A stretch of 64,000 nucleotides of DNA. Source: Amaricoccus macauensis_A. Lineage in GTDB: Bacteria > Pseudomonadota > Alphaproteobacteria > Rhodobacterales > Rhodobacteraceae. Within the stretch, counting starts at the first letter, position 1, and each line of letters begins with the position of its first letter. A program made the position numbers and the translations under genes. Shown here one piece after another: positions 16,966 to 25,543 of this stretch. The notes below the pieces were generated by a model, which saw only the letters and a program-made list of their open reading frames with translations, did no database searches and was not told where the DNA came from. The stretch covers positions 496,001-560,000 of the forward strand of contig NZ_JBNAFY010000004.1 of NCBI RefSeq assembly GCF_049800915.1. Direction: 5' to 3'.

Positions 16966-17880
16966 ATGTTAGCCTTTCTGGGAAAACGAGCCGTTGCAAG
17001 CGGTCTCTCCCTCATCGGGCTTGTCATACTCGTGTTCTTCCTGAGCCGGTTGACCGGGGACCCGACCGGGCTCTACCTCCCGCTCGACGCGTCGGAGGAA
17101 GCCAAGACCCAGTTCCGCCAGATCCACGGGCTCGACCAGCCGCTGATCCTCCAGTTCCTGCACTACATGGGCGATCTTGTCCGGCTCGATTTCGGCGAAT
17201 CCATCCGCCGCTCGGAGCCCGCGATCGATGTGGTGCTGCGCGGGGTCGGCTGGACGCTGAAGCTTGCGGGCGTGACCATGGCGCTTGTGATCTCGCTCGC
17301 GGTCGTCATCGGTTCGCTCGCGGCCTTCCGGCAGGGCGGCATCTTCGACCGGATCGCGACCTTCTTCTCGCTGGTCGGCGCAAGCGTGCCGGACTTCTGG
17401 GTCGCAATCGTCGCCATCGTGGTCTTCTCGGTCAACCTCGGCTGGCTTCCAACGTCCGGCACGGGCAGCGTCTGGCACTGGGTGATGCCGGTGAGCGTGC
17501 TCTTCGTCCGGCCCTTCGGGCTCGTGCTGCAGATCGTGCGGGGCTCGATGATCACGGTCCTCAACTCGGCCTACGTGAAGACGGCGCGCGCCAAGGGGTT
17601 GCGCAATCGTCCCATCATCTTCGTTCATGCGCTGCGCAATGCCATGCTGCCCGTCATCACGGTGATCGGTGATCAGGCCGCCGCACTTCTGAACGGGGCA
17701 GTGGTCGTCGAAACGATCTTCGGCTTTCCGGGCGTCGGCAAGCTGATGATCGATTCCATCCTGCAACGGGATTTCACGGTGATCCTCGCGGCCATCATGG
17801 TCACGGCCATGCTGATCTTCATCATGAATGTCGTGATCGACATCTTGTATTCAATCCTCGACCCCCGGATCCGGTACTGA
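16966..17880 (+). CDS. ABC transporter permease (DppB type)
   Basis: A 304-residue inner-membrane subunit of the peptide-type importer. The N-terminus (FLGKRAVASGLSLIGLVILV) and the short periplasmic loop ending in a G-L-D-Q-P-L segment are the DppB/OppB opening. Six hydrophobic segments follow, with the EAA-like loop around YVKTARAKGLRNRPIIFVHA (residues 204-223). GGAG stands 9 bases before the ATG. It is closely followed by its partner permease three bases downstream. Confidence 0.9.
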   Translation: MLAFLGKRAVASGLSLIGLVILVFFLSRLTGDPTGLYLPLDASEEAKTQFRQIHGLDQPLILQFLHYMGDLVRLDFGESIRRSEPAIDVVLRGVGWTLKLAGVTMALVISLAVVIGSLAAFRQGGIFDRIATFFSLVGASVPDFWVAIVAIVVFSVNLGWLPTSGTGSVWHWVMPVSVLFVRPFGLVLQIVRGSMITVLNSAYVKTARAKGLRNRPIIFVHALRNAMLPVITVIGDQAAALLNGAVVVETIFGFPGVGKLMIDSILQRDFTVILAAIMVTAMLIFIMNVVIDILYSILDPRIRY

Positions 17881-17883
17881 GCC

Positions 17884-18819
17884 ATGGCGATGAGTGAACA
17901 GGAGCTTTCCCGACCCGCCGCCGACGTCGCGTCGTCCAACCCGGCAATGACCGTTCTGCGGATGCTCTGGGCCGACAAGCTGGCCTTTGCCTCGGTGGTC
18001 TTCCTGCTCGTCGTGACATTCTGCGCCATCTTCGGCCCAGCGCTTCTGGAGGAAGCGGCGACAAAGCAGAACCTGCGTGGCCGCAACGCACCCCCCTTCG
18101 ATTTCTCCGCCAACTGGCTGTTCTGGCTCGGCGGTGATGCGCTCGGCCGGCCCCTGCTCGCACGGATCATCGTCGCGGCGCAGAACACGATCTTCGTGGC
18201 GGCTGGTGCCGTGGTCTGCTCATTGGTGATCGGCACTGCGCTCGGGCTGATCGCGGGCTACAGCTCGCGGACGGCAAGCCAGGTCATCCTGCGGCTGGCG
18301 GACGTGATCATGTCTTTCCCGTCGCTGCTTCTCGCGGTGATCGTGCTCTTCATGCTGCAATCTTCGGCATGGAACCTCGTGCTGGTTCTCGCCATCACCC
18401 GCATTCCGGTTTACCTGCGGACCTCACGCGCGGAGGTGCTGGAGGTGCGCGAACGGATGTTCGTTCAGGCCGCGAAGGTGATGGGTGCATCGAACCGGCG
18501 CATCGTATTCCGCCATATTCTGCCCGTGGTGCTGCCGACTCTCGTAACGATCGCGACGCTGGATTTCGCCTTCGTGATGCTCGCCGAAAGCTCGCTCTCC
18601 TTCCTCGGCATCGGCATCCAGCCGCCCGAGATCACCTGGGGGCTGATGGTCGCGCAGGGCCGGCCGTATCTCACCACCGCCTGGTGGGTCTCTTTCTGGC
18701 CCGGCATCGCCATCGTGCTGACCACCATGTCGCTCAATCTTCTGTCGAACTGGATGCGCGTCGCGCTCGACCCCGGCCAGCGCTGGCGTCTCGAGACACG
18801 GAGGAAGAGAAATGCCTGA
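17884..18819 (+). CDS. ABC transporter permease (DppC type)
   Basis: Second permease of the importer, 311 residues. The N-terminal cytoplasmic stretch and first helix (FASVVFLLVVTFCAIFGPAL) match the OppC_N region. The DppC signature GGDALGRPLLARII and the loop FVQAAKVMGASNRRIVFRHI are present. It overlaps the start of the ATPase gene by eight bases. A second in-frame ATG two codons in is an equally possible start. Confidence 0.9.
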   Translation: MAMSEQELSRPAADVASSNPAMTVLRMLWADKLAFASVVFLLVVTFCAIFGPALLEEAATKQNLRGRNAPPFDFSANWLFWLGGDALGRPLLARIIVAAQNTIFVAAGAVVCSLVIGTALGLIAGYSSRTASQVILRLADVIMSFPSLLLAVIVLFMLQSSAWNLVLVLAITRIPVYLRTSRAEVLEVRERMFVQAAKVMGASNRRIVFRHILPVVLPTLVTIATLDFAFVMLAESSLSFLGIGIQPPEITWGLMVAQGRPYLTTAWWVSFWPGIAIVLTTMSLNLLSNWMRVALDPGQRWRLETRRKRNA

Positions 18820-20440
18820 GCATCTGCTCGAAGTTCGCAACCTCTCGGTCGACTTCCACACATCCCACGGGACCGTCAATGCGGTGCGCAACGTGTCGTG
18901 GCATCTCGATCGTGGCGAAACTCTGGCCATTCTCGGTGAATCCGGTTCGGGCAAGTCGGTGTCGGCGTCGGCGATCATGGACCTGATCGACTGCCCGCCG
19001 GGAGAGATCGTCGCGGGCGAGATCCTTTTCGACGGCCGCAATCTCCTGGAAATGCGCGAGTCGGAGAGGCGTGCGCTCAACGGACACCGGATCGCGATGA
19101 TCTTCCAGGATCCGCTGAGCCATCTGAACCCGGTTTATACCGTCGGGTTTCAGATCGCCGAGACAATGATCGCACACGGACAGCCGCGTGCCGGCACGCG
19201 GGCTCGCACCATAGAACTGCTGGCCCGTGTCGGCATTCCCGAGCCGGAGAAGAAGGTGGATTCCTATCCGCACCAATTCTCCGGAGGGCAACGACAGCGG
19301 ATCATGATTGCCATGGCGCTCGCCATGGAACCCGAAATCCTGATCGCGGACGAGCCGACGACCGCGCTGGACGTTACCGTGCAGGCGCAGATCCTTGCGC
19401 TGCTGGAAGAGCTTCAGCGGGAAACCGGGATGGGGTTGTTGCTCATCACCCATGATCTCGGCGTGGTCGCGGAAGTGGCCGACAGGGTGGTGGTGATGAA
19501 CGCCGGAGAGATCGTCGAGACCGGCAGTGCGGGGGAGGTTTATCGCAACCCTGTCCATCCCTACACGAAGAAGCTCATCGCCGCAGTGCCCGGATCGGGA
19601 GAACTGGCCCTGCCCCTGAGCGAGACAGCGCAGCCCCTGCTCGACATCCGGGGACTCTCGAAATCCTATCTTGCGTTCAAGGCGCTTGATGCGGTCAACC
19701 TTACCGTGCTGCCGGGTGAAACCGTAGCAATCGTGGGGGAATCCGGTTCGGGAAAATCGACACTTGCCAAGACGTTGCTTCGGCTCGTCGAGCCCTCGGG
19801 CGGACAGGCAATCTTCGAAGGGCGTGATCTGCTGACACTCTCGCCGCGCGAGCTCTTCGAGACGCGGCGCGACATCCAGATGGTTTTTCAGGATCCCACA
19901 CAATCGCTCAATCCGCGTATGTCGGTCTTCGACATCATTTCGGAAGCCTTCGTCATCCACCCGGACATCTTGCCAAAAACACATTGGCGAATGCGGGTTG
20001 CGGAGCTTCTGGAGCAGGTCGGACTCAAGGCCGAACATGCCAACCGCTACCCGCACCAGTTCTCGGGCGGGCAGCGGCAGAGGATCGCCATTGCCCGTGC
20101 GCTTGCACTCGAACCGAAGCTCATCATTTGCGACGAGGCGGTTTCGGCGCTCGATGTCTCGATCCAGGCGCAGGTCACCGCGCTCCTGACCCGCCTTCAG
20201 GATGAATTGGGCGTGAGCTACCTTTTCATTGCACATGACCTGCCGCTGGTTCGGGATTTCGCTCATCGGGTCGTGGTGATGAAATCGGGGCAGATCGTCG
20301 AGCAGGGTCCGGTCGCGCAGATATTCGACGCGCCACGCGATCCCTATACGCGGGCCCTGATGGAAGCGAGCCTCAGCCCGGACCCGGACATTCAGGCCGA
20401 AAGGCGCGCGGCGCGGGAGGCACCATGCCTGGCTGTCTAG
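18812..20440 (+). CDS. Fused dipeptide-type ABC ATPase (DppD-DppF)
   Basis: A single 542-residue protein carries two complete ATPase domains. Domain 1 has Walker A GESGSGKS (about residue 39), signature FSGGQRQRI (about 157) and Walker B ILIADEPTTALD (about 177). Domain 2 has GESGSGKST (about 312), FSGGQRQRI (about 418) and LIICDEAVSALD (about 438). Both are followed by the oligopeptide-transporter C-terminal segment near HPYTKKL and DPYTRAL. It powers the DppBC-type permeases encoded upstream. The fusion is common in alphaproteobacterial glutathione/peptide-type systems. GGAGGAAGAG precedes the ATG. Confidence 0.92.
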   Translation: MPEHLLEVRNLSVDFHTSHGTVNAVRNVSWHLDRGETLAILGESGSGKSVSASAIMDLIDCPPGEIVAGEILFDGRNLLEMRESERRALNGHRIAMIFQDPLSHLNPVYTVGFQIAETMIAHGQPRAGTRARTIELLARVGIPEPEKKVDSYPHQFSGGQRQRIMIAMALAMEPEILIADEPTTALDVTVQAQILALLEELQRETGMGLLLITHDLGVVAEVADRVVVMNAGEIVETGSAGEVYRNPVHPYTKKLIAAVPGSGELALPLSETAQPLLDIRGLSKSYLAFKALDAVNLTVLPGETVAIVGESGSGKSTLAKTLLRLVEPSGGQAIFEGRDLLTLSPRELFETRRDIQMVFQDPTQSLNPRMSVFDIISEAFVIHPDILPKTHWRMRVAELLEQVGLKAEHANRYPHQFSGGQRQRIAIARALALEPKLIICDEAVSALDVSIQAQVTALLTRLQDELGVSYLFIAHDLPLVRDFAHRVVVMKSGQIVEQGPVAQIFDAPRDPYTRALMEASLSPDPDIQAERRAAREAPCLAV

Positions 20441-20505
20441 CGGAAACCGCCGCATCTCGCACAAGAACGTCAAACAGAAGGCACCACCAATTTCAGAGGT
20501 AGGTC

Positions 20506-21243
20506 ATGACTCAACCGAACTTGAAGCCCGAGACCCGCAGGAAACTCGAAAAGGTGTCCGTCGCGACGCTGGCCACTGCGCTCTACAAGCGCGGACTTCG
20601 CCAGCAGGTCATCCAGGATGTACGGCCTCTTGCGCCGAAGGGACGGAACATGGTCGGTCCCGCCTTTACCCTGCGCTACATGCCCGCGCGGGAAGATCGC
20701 AATCAGCTCGCCGAGTTCCGCAACCCCGAGCATCCGCAGCGCAAGGCGGTGGAAATCTGCCCACCCGGCGCCGTTCTGGTGATGGACAGCCGCAAGTCTG
20801 CCACGGCGGCTTCTGCCGGTGACATTCTCGTCACACGGCTGATGAAGCGAGGCGTGGCCGGTGTGGTGACCGATGGCGGCTTTCGGGATTCGATGAATAT
20901 CGCCCGGCTCGAAATCCCCACTTATCACAACCGCCCATCCAGCCCGACCAACCTCACGACCAATGAGGCCATCGACATCAATGTGCCGATCGGTTGTGGC
21001 GACGCGCCGATCTTCCCCGGTGATGTGCTCGTGGGTGACGATGACAGTGTGATCGTCATCCCGTCGGAACTGGCCGACGAGGTGGCGGACGAGGCCGTCA
21101 GCATGACCGAGTTCGAGACTTTCGTGCTGGAGCGGGTCCAGGCGGGCCAGTCGATTATCGGCCTCTACCCGGCGACGCAGGATGCAACACTTGCCGAGTT
21201 CAGCAAATGGCGGAAGACTCTCACAACCGAACAGAGCCGATGA
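20506..21243 (+). CDS. RraA-like / HMG-type aldolase family protein
   Basis: A 245-residue member of the RraA/4-hydroxy-4-methyl-2-oxoglutarate aldolase fold. The divalent-metal and substrate site GVVTDGGFRDS (about residues 123-133), with the Arg-Asp pair, and the ASAGDILVTRLMKRG segment before it are conserved, so an active class II pyruvate aldolase or decarboxylase is more likely than a pure RNase E inhibitor. A strong ribosome site (GAGGTAGG) precedes it. It lies between the ABC ATPase and the DUF475 gene, inside the locus read away from the LysR gene, which suggests it acts on the imported compound. The substrate is unknown. Confidence 0.8.
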   Translation: MTQPNLKPETRRKLEKVSVATLATALYKRGLRQQVIQDVRPLAPKGRNMVGPAFTLRYMPAREDRNQLAEFRNPEHPQRKAVEICPPGAVLVMDSRKSATAASAGDILVTRLMKRGVAGVVTDGGFRDSMNIARLEIPTYHNRPSSPTNLTTNEAIDINVPIGCGDAPIFPGDVLVGDDDSVIVIPSELADEVADEAVSMTEFETFVLERVQAGQSIIGLYPATQDATLAEFSKWRKTLTTEQSR

Positions 21244-21258
21244 GGGCCGGAACCTGAC

Positions 21259-22290
21259 ATGCTGGACTACTTCAAATGGGCCTTCATCGTTACCATCGCG
21301 GGCCTTTTGGGCGCGTTCTGGCTGGGTTGGTCCTACTATGGCACCATGTCCGGAGCCATGGGGTTCTTCCTGATTGGCGTCGTTCTGGCCGTGCTCGAGA
21401 TTTCTCTCAGCTTCGATAACGCCATCGTCAACGCCAACAAGCTCGAACGAATGACGCCCATATGGCAGCAACGGTTCCTGACCTGGGGCATCCTGATTGC
21501 CGTCTTCGGAATGCGGATCGTCTTCCCGCTCCTGATCGTGGTGGTCGCGGCCGGGATCGGACCGTTCGAAGCCATTCATCTCGCGGCCACCGATCCCGAC
21601 CAATACGCGGAGATCATCCACGGCGCGCATCTTTCGATCGCGGCATTCGGAGGCGCCTTCCTGATGATGGTCGCGCTGGGCTATTTTGTCGATCAAGGCA
21701 AGGAGGTGGACTGGATTGCGGGTCTCGAACGGCAGCTCAGGCGGGTCGGCTCGGTGAAGGGCACGGAAATTGGACTGGTCCTGCTCGTGATGATCGGCTT
21801 CTCTGCGGTTCTGCCCGAGGCGGAGAAGGGGACCTTCCTCTACGCCGCCATTTTCGGTTTGATCGTGTTTCTCGGGCTCGAATTGCTGGGCCAGATCCTC
21901 GACAAGACCGATGCTGCGAGCGAAGCGGCCCGCGGCGGTCTGGGCGCGTTCCTGTATCTCGAGGTCCTTGATGCGAGTTTCAGTTTCGATGGTGTGATCG
22001 GGGCCTTCGCATTGACCCAGAACCTTTTTCTGATCGCGATCGGTCTCGGCATTGGTGCGATGTATGTCCGCTCGATGACGATCATGCTGGTCGAAAAGAA
22101 GACGCTCGCTGAGTTCCGCTATCTCGAGCATGGTGCGTTCTGGTCGATCCTCGTGCTCTCGATCATCATGTTCGCACAGACCCTTGTGCATATTCCCGAG
22201 GTTGTCACCGGACTCCTGGGCGCGAGCTTCATCGGCTTCGCGTTGCTGCACTCGATGATGCACAACAGGTCCATCCGAAAGGAAGCCTGA
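21259..22290 (+). CDS. DUF475 / TerC-family integral membrane protein
   Basis: A 343-residue polytopic membrane protein with about nine hydrophobic segments. Two internal repeats of the TerC fold carry the acidic metal-site motifs: EISLSFDNAIVNANKL (about residues 50-65) and EVLDASFSFDGVIGAFA (about 235-251). Members of this superfamily export Mn2+ or take part in tellurite resistance. It sits 15 bases after the RraA-like gene and is probably co-transcribed; the RraA fold needs a divalent metal, but a functional tie is speculation. Confidence 0.82.
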   Translation: MLDYFKWAFIVTIAGLLGAFWLGWSYYGTMSGAMGFFLIGVVLAVLEISLSFDNAIVNANKLERMTPIWQQRFLTWGILIAVFGMRIVFPLLIVVVAAGIGPFEAIHLAATDPDQYAEIIHGAHLSIAAFGGAFLMMVALGYFVDQGKEVDWIAGLERQLRRVGSVKGTEIGLVLLVMIGFSAVLPEAEKGTFLYAAIFGLIVFLGLELLGQILDKTDAASEAARGGLGAFLYLEVLDASFSFDGVIGAFALTQNLFLIAIGLGIGAMYVRSMTIMLVEKKTLAEFRYLEHGAFWSILVLSIIMFAQTLVHIPEVVTGLLGASFIGFALLHSMMHNRSIRKEA

Positions 22291-22305
22291 CAATTCATGA
22301 CCCCG

Positions 22306-22326
22306 TGCCGGGACTTGCCCCCGGCA
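22306..22326 (+). terminator. GC hairpin between DUF475 and TRAP genes
   Basis: TGCCGGG pairs perfectly with CCCGGCA around a 7-base loop, 15 bases past the DUF475 stop. It lacks a T-run, so it may be a weak terminator or a processing site separating the two halves of the locus. Confidence 0.4.
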
Positions 22327-22400
22327 TCGGCAACGTCTCTCCCAGGCCGGGCCCGACTGACGAGAGATCCACACGAACCACGGCCCGACGGGAGGACTGA

Positions 22401-23387
22401 ATGAAACACTTGACGATGAGAAGCATTCTTGCGGCCGCCATAGCGGCGCTATCGCTGGGATCTGCCCAGGCACAGGACATTACCCTGCGCGGCGCGAGCA
22501 TGTTTGATGAGGAACACGCCTTCACCAAGACCCTGCGCAAGTTCGAGGAGCTGGTGGGCGAGAAGTATGATGGAGACGTCACCTTCGACTTGCGCCTGAA
22601 CGGCGAGCTCGGAGTCGAATCCGATTACGTGACCTATCTCAACCAGGGCGTCGCGGTCGATTACACGATCATCGCCCCATCCAACATGGCCGTGTTCTCA
22701 CCCTCGATCCCGCTCATGGATATGCCCTTCCTTTTCCGCGATCAGGAGCACTGGAACGCAGTCCTGTCCTCCGACGCGCTCCAGCCACTCGAGGCGGAAT
22801 TGCGCGAAACCGCGGGCATCGTGATCCTTGGATACGCGGGCGGAGGCGTGCGCAACCTCGTCTCGGCCGAACCGATCGCAAACATGGACGAACTGTCGGG
22901 TCACCGAATGCGCGTCATGGGCGCGCCCATTCAGGCACAGACCTTCGCCGCCGTTGGCGCGGCCCCCTCGGCGATCGCATACAACGAGGTCTACAACGCA
23001 ATTCAGACCGGCGTGATCGCGGGTTTCGAGAACGAGGCCGCTTCCATTCAGAACCTCAAGTTCTACGAGGTCGCGCCCTATGTGACGTTGACCCAGCATA
23101 CCATCACGGTGCGGCCCATCGTGATGTCCGCAAAGACTTTCGACGCCCTGCCCGAGGATCTTCAGGCCGCGGTGATGGAAGCCGGTCGCGAAGCCGGTGC
23201 GTTCGGGCGCGAGTTGGAAAGCCGCGAAGATGGCGAGAAACTTCAGCAGATGGTGGATGCCGGGCAGATCGAGGTCGTCGAGTTCGAAGGACGCGATTCG
23301 ATGCTCGAGCTCGTCCGCCCGGTGCAGGACGCCTATGCAGAGGAACTTGGAGCGAGCGAACTGCTCGAGGCAACCCGCGGCATGTAA
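22401..23387 (+). CDS. TRAP transporter solute-binding protein (DctP)
   Basis: A 328-residue periplasmic receptor of a TRAP carboxylate importer, with a signal peptide of about 24 residues ending SAQA-Q. DctP landmarks are FLFRDQEHW (about residue 112), the ligand-Arg region LSGHRMRVMGAP (about 165-176) and AYNEVYNAIQTGVIAGFEN (about 194-212). GGGAGG lies just before the ATG. It is followed by DctQ and DctM, so the system is complete. TRAP systems take up sialate, C4-dicarboxylates, keto acids or uronates; the RraA-like aldolase gene upstream favours an oxo- or hydroxy-acid. Confidence 0.93.
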   Translation: MKHLTMRSILAAAIAALSLGSAQAQDITLRGASMFDEEHAFTKTLRKFEELVGEKYDGDVTFDLRLNGELGVESDYVTYLNQGVAVDYTIIAPSNMAVFSPSIPLMDMPFLFRDQEHWNAVLSSDALQPLEAELRETAGIVILGYAGGGVRNLVSAEPIANMDELSGHRMRVMGAPIQAQTFAAVGAAPSAIAYNEVYNAIQTGVIAGFENEAASIQNLKFYEVAPYVTLTQHTITVRPIVMSAKTFDALPEDLQAAVMEAGREAGAFGRELESREDGEKLQQMVDAGQIEVVEFEGRDSMLELVRPVQDAYAEELGASELLEATRGM

Positions 23388-23393
23388 CCTTGT

Positions 23394-23424
23394 GGCCGGC
23401 GGGGCGCTTCCGTCCCTGCCGGCC
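23394..23424 (+). terminator. Intercistronic GC hairpin after dctP-type gene
   Basis: GGCCGGCGGGG pairs with CCCTGCCGGCC (11 bp with one G-U) around a short loop, only 6 bases beyond the dctP-type stop and about 70 bases before the DctQ start. It is the same arrangement as at the other binding-protein genes. Confidence 0.6.
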
Positions 23425-23492
23425 TGCCTACCCCAATTGAATCGCGACAGGCAGATTGCCCGCGAGTGTCTATCCACCGCACTGGAGCCGTT

Positions 23493-23987
23493 ATGGTCGA
23501 ACGTGTCCTCGAACGCTTCTGCAATCTGTTGCGGGTCATGCTGGGAGTGCTCATGGCAATCCTTGCCGTCCCAGTCGCGATGCAGGTCCTGTCCCGTTAT
23601 ACCGGGGTCATTCCGAACTACCTTTGGACCGAAGAACTCTCGACCTTCATCTTCGTCTGGATCGTGATGATCGGGTCCATGGTGGCGGTCTGGGACGGCA
23701 CCCATTTCGATGTGCGTATCTTTCCCGATGCGACGACGCCGTTGGGCAAACTGCTGCAGCAGGGGGTCGTGCTTGTCCTGATTCTGCTCTTCTCGGTGCT
23801 CTTCATGATCTATGGCATTGAATACGCGCAGTTCGGCAGCAATCAGCGCTCGGTCATGATGCGTGCCAACCTGGCGATCACCTATGTCTCGGTCCCGATC
23901 GCCGGAACGGTCTGGACCCTGTTTGCCGGCTTCCGGCTCTGGAAACTTATCGCCGACTGGCGGGCCGCGAGAGGAGCCGCGTCATGA
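23493..23987 (+). CDS. TRAP transporter small permease (DctQ)
   Basis: A 164-residue membrane protein with four hydrophobic segments; NYLWTEELSTFIFVWIVMIG near residue 45 is the typical DctQ core. The ATG at 23493 is chosen because GGAG stands five bases before it; a GTG at 23466 would add nine residues. The ATGA overlap with the DctM gene indicates coupled synthesis of the two membrane subunits. Confidence 0.88.
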   Translation: MVERVLERFCNLLRVMLGVLMAILAVPVAMQVLSRYTGVIPNYLWTEELSTFIFVWIVMIGSMVAVWDGTHFDVRIFPDATTPLGKLLQQGVVLVLILLFSVLFMIYGIEYAQFGSNQRSVMMRANLAITYVSVPIAGTVWTLFAGFRLWKLIADWRAARGAAS

Positions 23988-25294
23988 TTGTCGGTACCGG
24001 ACTAGCCTGCGGCCTTCTCATCGGCGGCTTCATCCTTCTCGTGATCATCCGGGTTCCGGTGGCCTTCGCCCTCGGGATCGCCACCATTCCCGTCGTGCTG
24101 CTCGAACTGCGGCTGACGCCTTTCATCGTGCTGGACCGGATGTTCCAGTCCTACAATTCCTTCATTCTTCTTGCGGTCCCGTTCTTCCTGCTGGCGGCGA
24201 ACCTGATGAACTCCGGGAAGGTGACCGACAGGCTGATCGAGCTTGCCCGCGTCCTGACCGGCTGGATGCCGGGTGGCCTGGGCCATGTGAATGTCGCTGT
24301 TTCCATGCTATTCGCGGGCATCTCGGGCTCATCGACGGCTGATGCCGCCGGTTGCGGCAAGATCCTGATCCCGGCCATGCAGCGCGCGGGCTATGACACG
24401 CGCTTTGCCGTCGCCATCACCGCCTGCTCCTCGGTGATGGGCGTGATCATTCCACCTTCGATCCTCATGGTTGTCTGGGGAGGCGTGATGCAGGTCTCGG
24501 TCGGGGCGCTGTTTCTCGGCGGCGCGATCCCGGGCCTGATGATCGGACTGGCACTGATGGCCACGGTCTACGGCTATGCGAAGGTCTACGACTATCCGGT
24601 TGCCGGTCGACCAAGCCTTGCGGAGTTCTGGGCGGCACTCAAGGGGGCGGCACTCGCCATGCTGACCCCGATCCTCGTGATTGGCGGCATCATCGGCGGC
24701 ATCGTGACGCCTACTGAAAGCGCGATTATCGCTGCCGGTTACGCTCTCATCCTCGGGCTGTTCGTCTATCGAACGGTGAGGCCGCGCGATCTGGGTCGGA
24801 TCTTCTATGACACGGGCCGCTTCGCCGCCATCTCGCTCTTCGCCATCGGCACAGCCTCTGCCTTCGGATGGATGCTTTCCTTCTACAACGTCCCGCGGCT
24901 GATCGTCGGCACGATGACTGCGCTGGAATTCGGCCCCCTCGGCACCGGCCTTGTCATTGCGGCACTGTTCCTGATCTTCGGCCTGTTTATCGACGCCATT
25001 CCGACGATCATCATCCTCGGCACGGTTCTCATGCCGGTAGCGCAAGCCGCAGGGCTTGACCCGATTGCTTTCGCGATCATCGGGATCGTGTCTCTGGCCT
25101 TCGGGCTGGTCACGCCGCCCTATGGGCTGTGCCTGCTCATTTCAGCTGCGATCGCGGAACTCAATGTGGTGCAAGTCATGCGTGATGTGGCGATCATTCT
25201 CCTGCCCATGCTGGTGATCCTGATCCTCATCATTTCCTTCCCCGCACTCTCGCTCTGGCTGCCGCGGGCAGTCATGCCCGGCGCGTTTCCGTAA
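23984..25294 (+). CDS. TRAP transporter large permease (DctM)
   Basis: A 436-residue sodium-coupled translocation subunit with about twelve hydrophobic segments. Family motifs: VPFFLLAANLMNSGKVTDRL (about residues 66-85), FAGISGSSTADAAGCGKIL (about 110-128) and VMGVIIPPSILMVVWG (about 150-165). It completes the TRAP system and is the last gene of the plus-strand locus begun at 15400. Confidence 0.93.
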   Translation: MIVGTGLACGLLIGGFILLVIIRVPVAFALGIATIPVVLLELRLTPFIVLDRMFQSYNSFILLAVPFFLLAANLMNSGKVTDRLIELARVLTGWMPGGLGHVNVAVSMLFAGISGSSTADAAGCGKILIPAMQRAGYDTRFAVAITACSSVMGVIIPPSILMVVWGGVMQVSVGALFLGGAIPGLMIGLALMATVYGYAKVYDYPVAGRPSLAEFWAALKGAALAMLTPILVIGGIIGGIVTPTESAIIAAGYALILGLFVYRTVRPRDLGRIFYDTGRFAAISLFAIGTASAFGWMLSFYNVPRLIVGTMTALEFGPLGTGLVIAALFLIFGLFIDAIPTIIILGTVLMPVAQAAGLDPIAFAIIGIVSLAFGLVTPPYGLCLLISAAIAELNVVQVMRDVAIILLPMLVILILIISFPALSLWLPRAVMPGAFP

Positions 25295-25543
25295 AGAAGA
25301 GCTTATGGAGGCACGCGGCTCCATGAACTAGCGGCAGAAATCGGCGCAGGCGATCATCTCCACCATGCGCCCAATACGCTGGGCAGCAGCGACTATTAAT
25401 GGTCGCTGTTACCTATTTAGACATAATAGATCTTTATTACAATCGACAGATCGATAAAGTTATTCGTAGTAAATAATAGGATTTCGAACCTTGATAAATT
25501 GAATTATCAATTTCGGAAAAATACCGGAGTACATCCATCTGAC
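25295..25543. other. AT-rich junction downstream of the TRAP operon
   Basis: There is no complete gene in this 249-base stretch. The first 90 bases are GC-rich; from about 25390 the sequence turns strongly AT-rich, with several TAAT/ATTA tracts, and stays so into the 3' end of the DUF2793 gene. I see no clear terminator hairpin, promoter or integrase attachment core. A short coding remnant is annotated at 25328-25408. Confidence 0.5.
25328..25408 (-). pseudogene. Possible 3' remnant of a truncated gene
   Basis: The minus strand reads 26 codons ending in RIGRMVEMIACADFCR and a TAG, in GC-rich codon use like the neighbours. It is cut by an in-frame stop exactly where composition changes to AT-rich. 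It looks like the last codons of a lost gene, but so short a frame could be chance. Confidence 0.2.

Noticed and set aside
18734..20473. 579-codon frame antisense to the fused ABC ATPase gene
   Set aside because: The sense strand carries two complete sets of Walker and signature motifs; the antisense frame has none.
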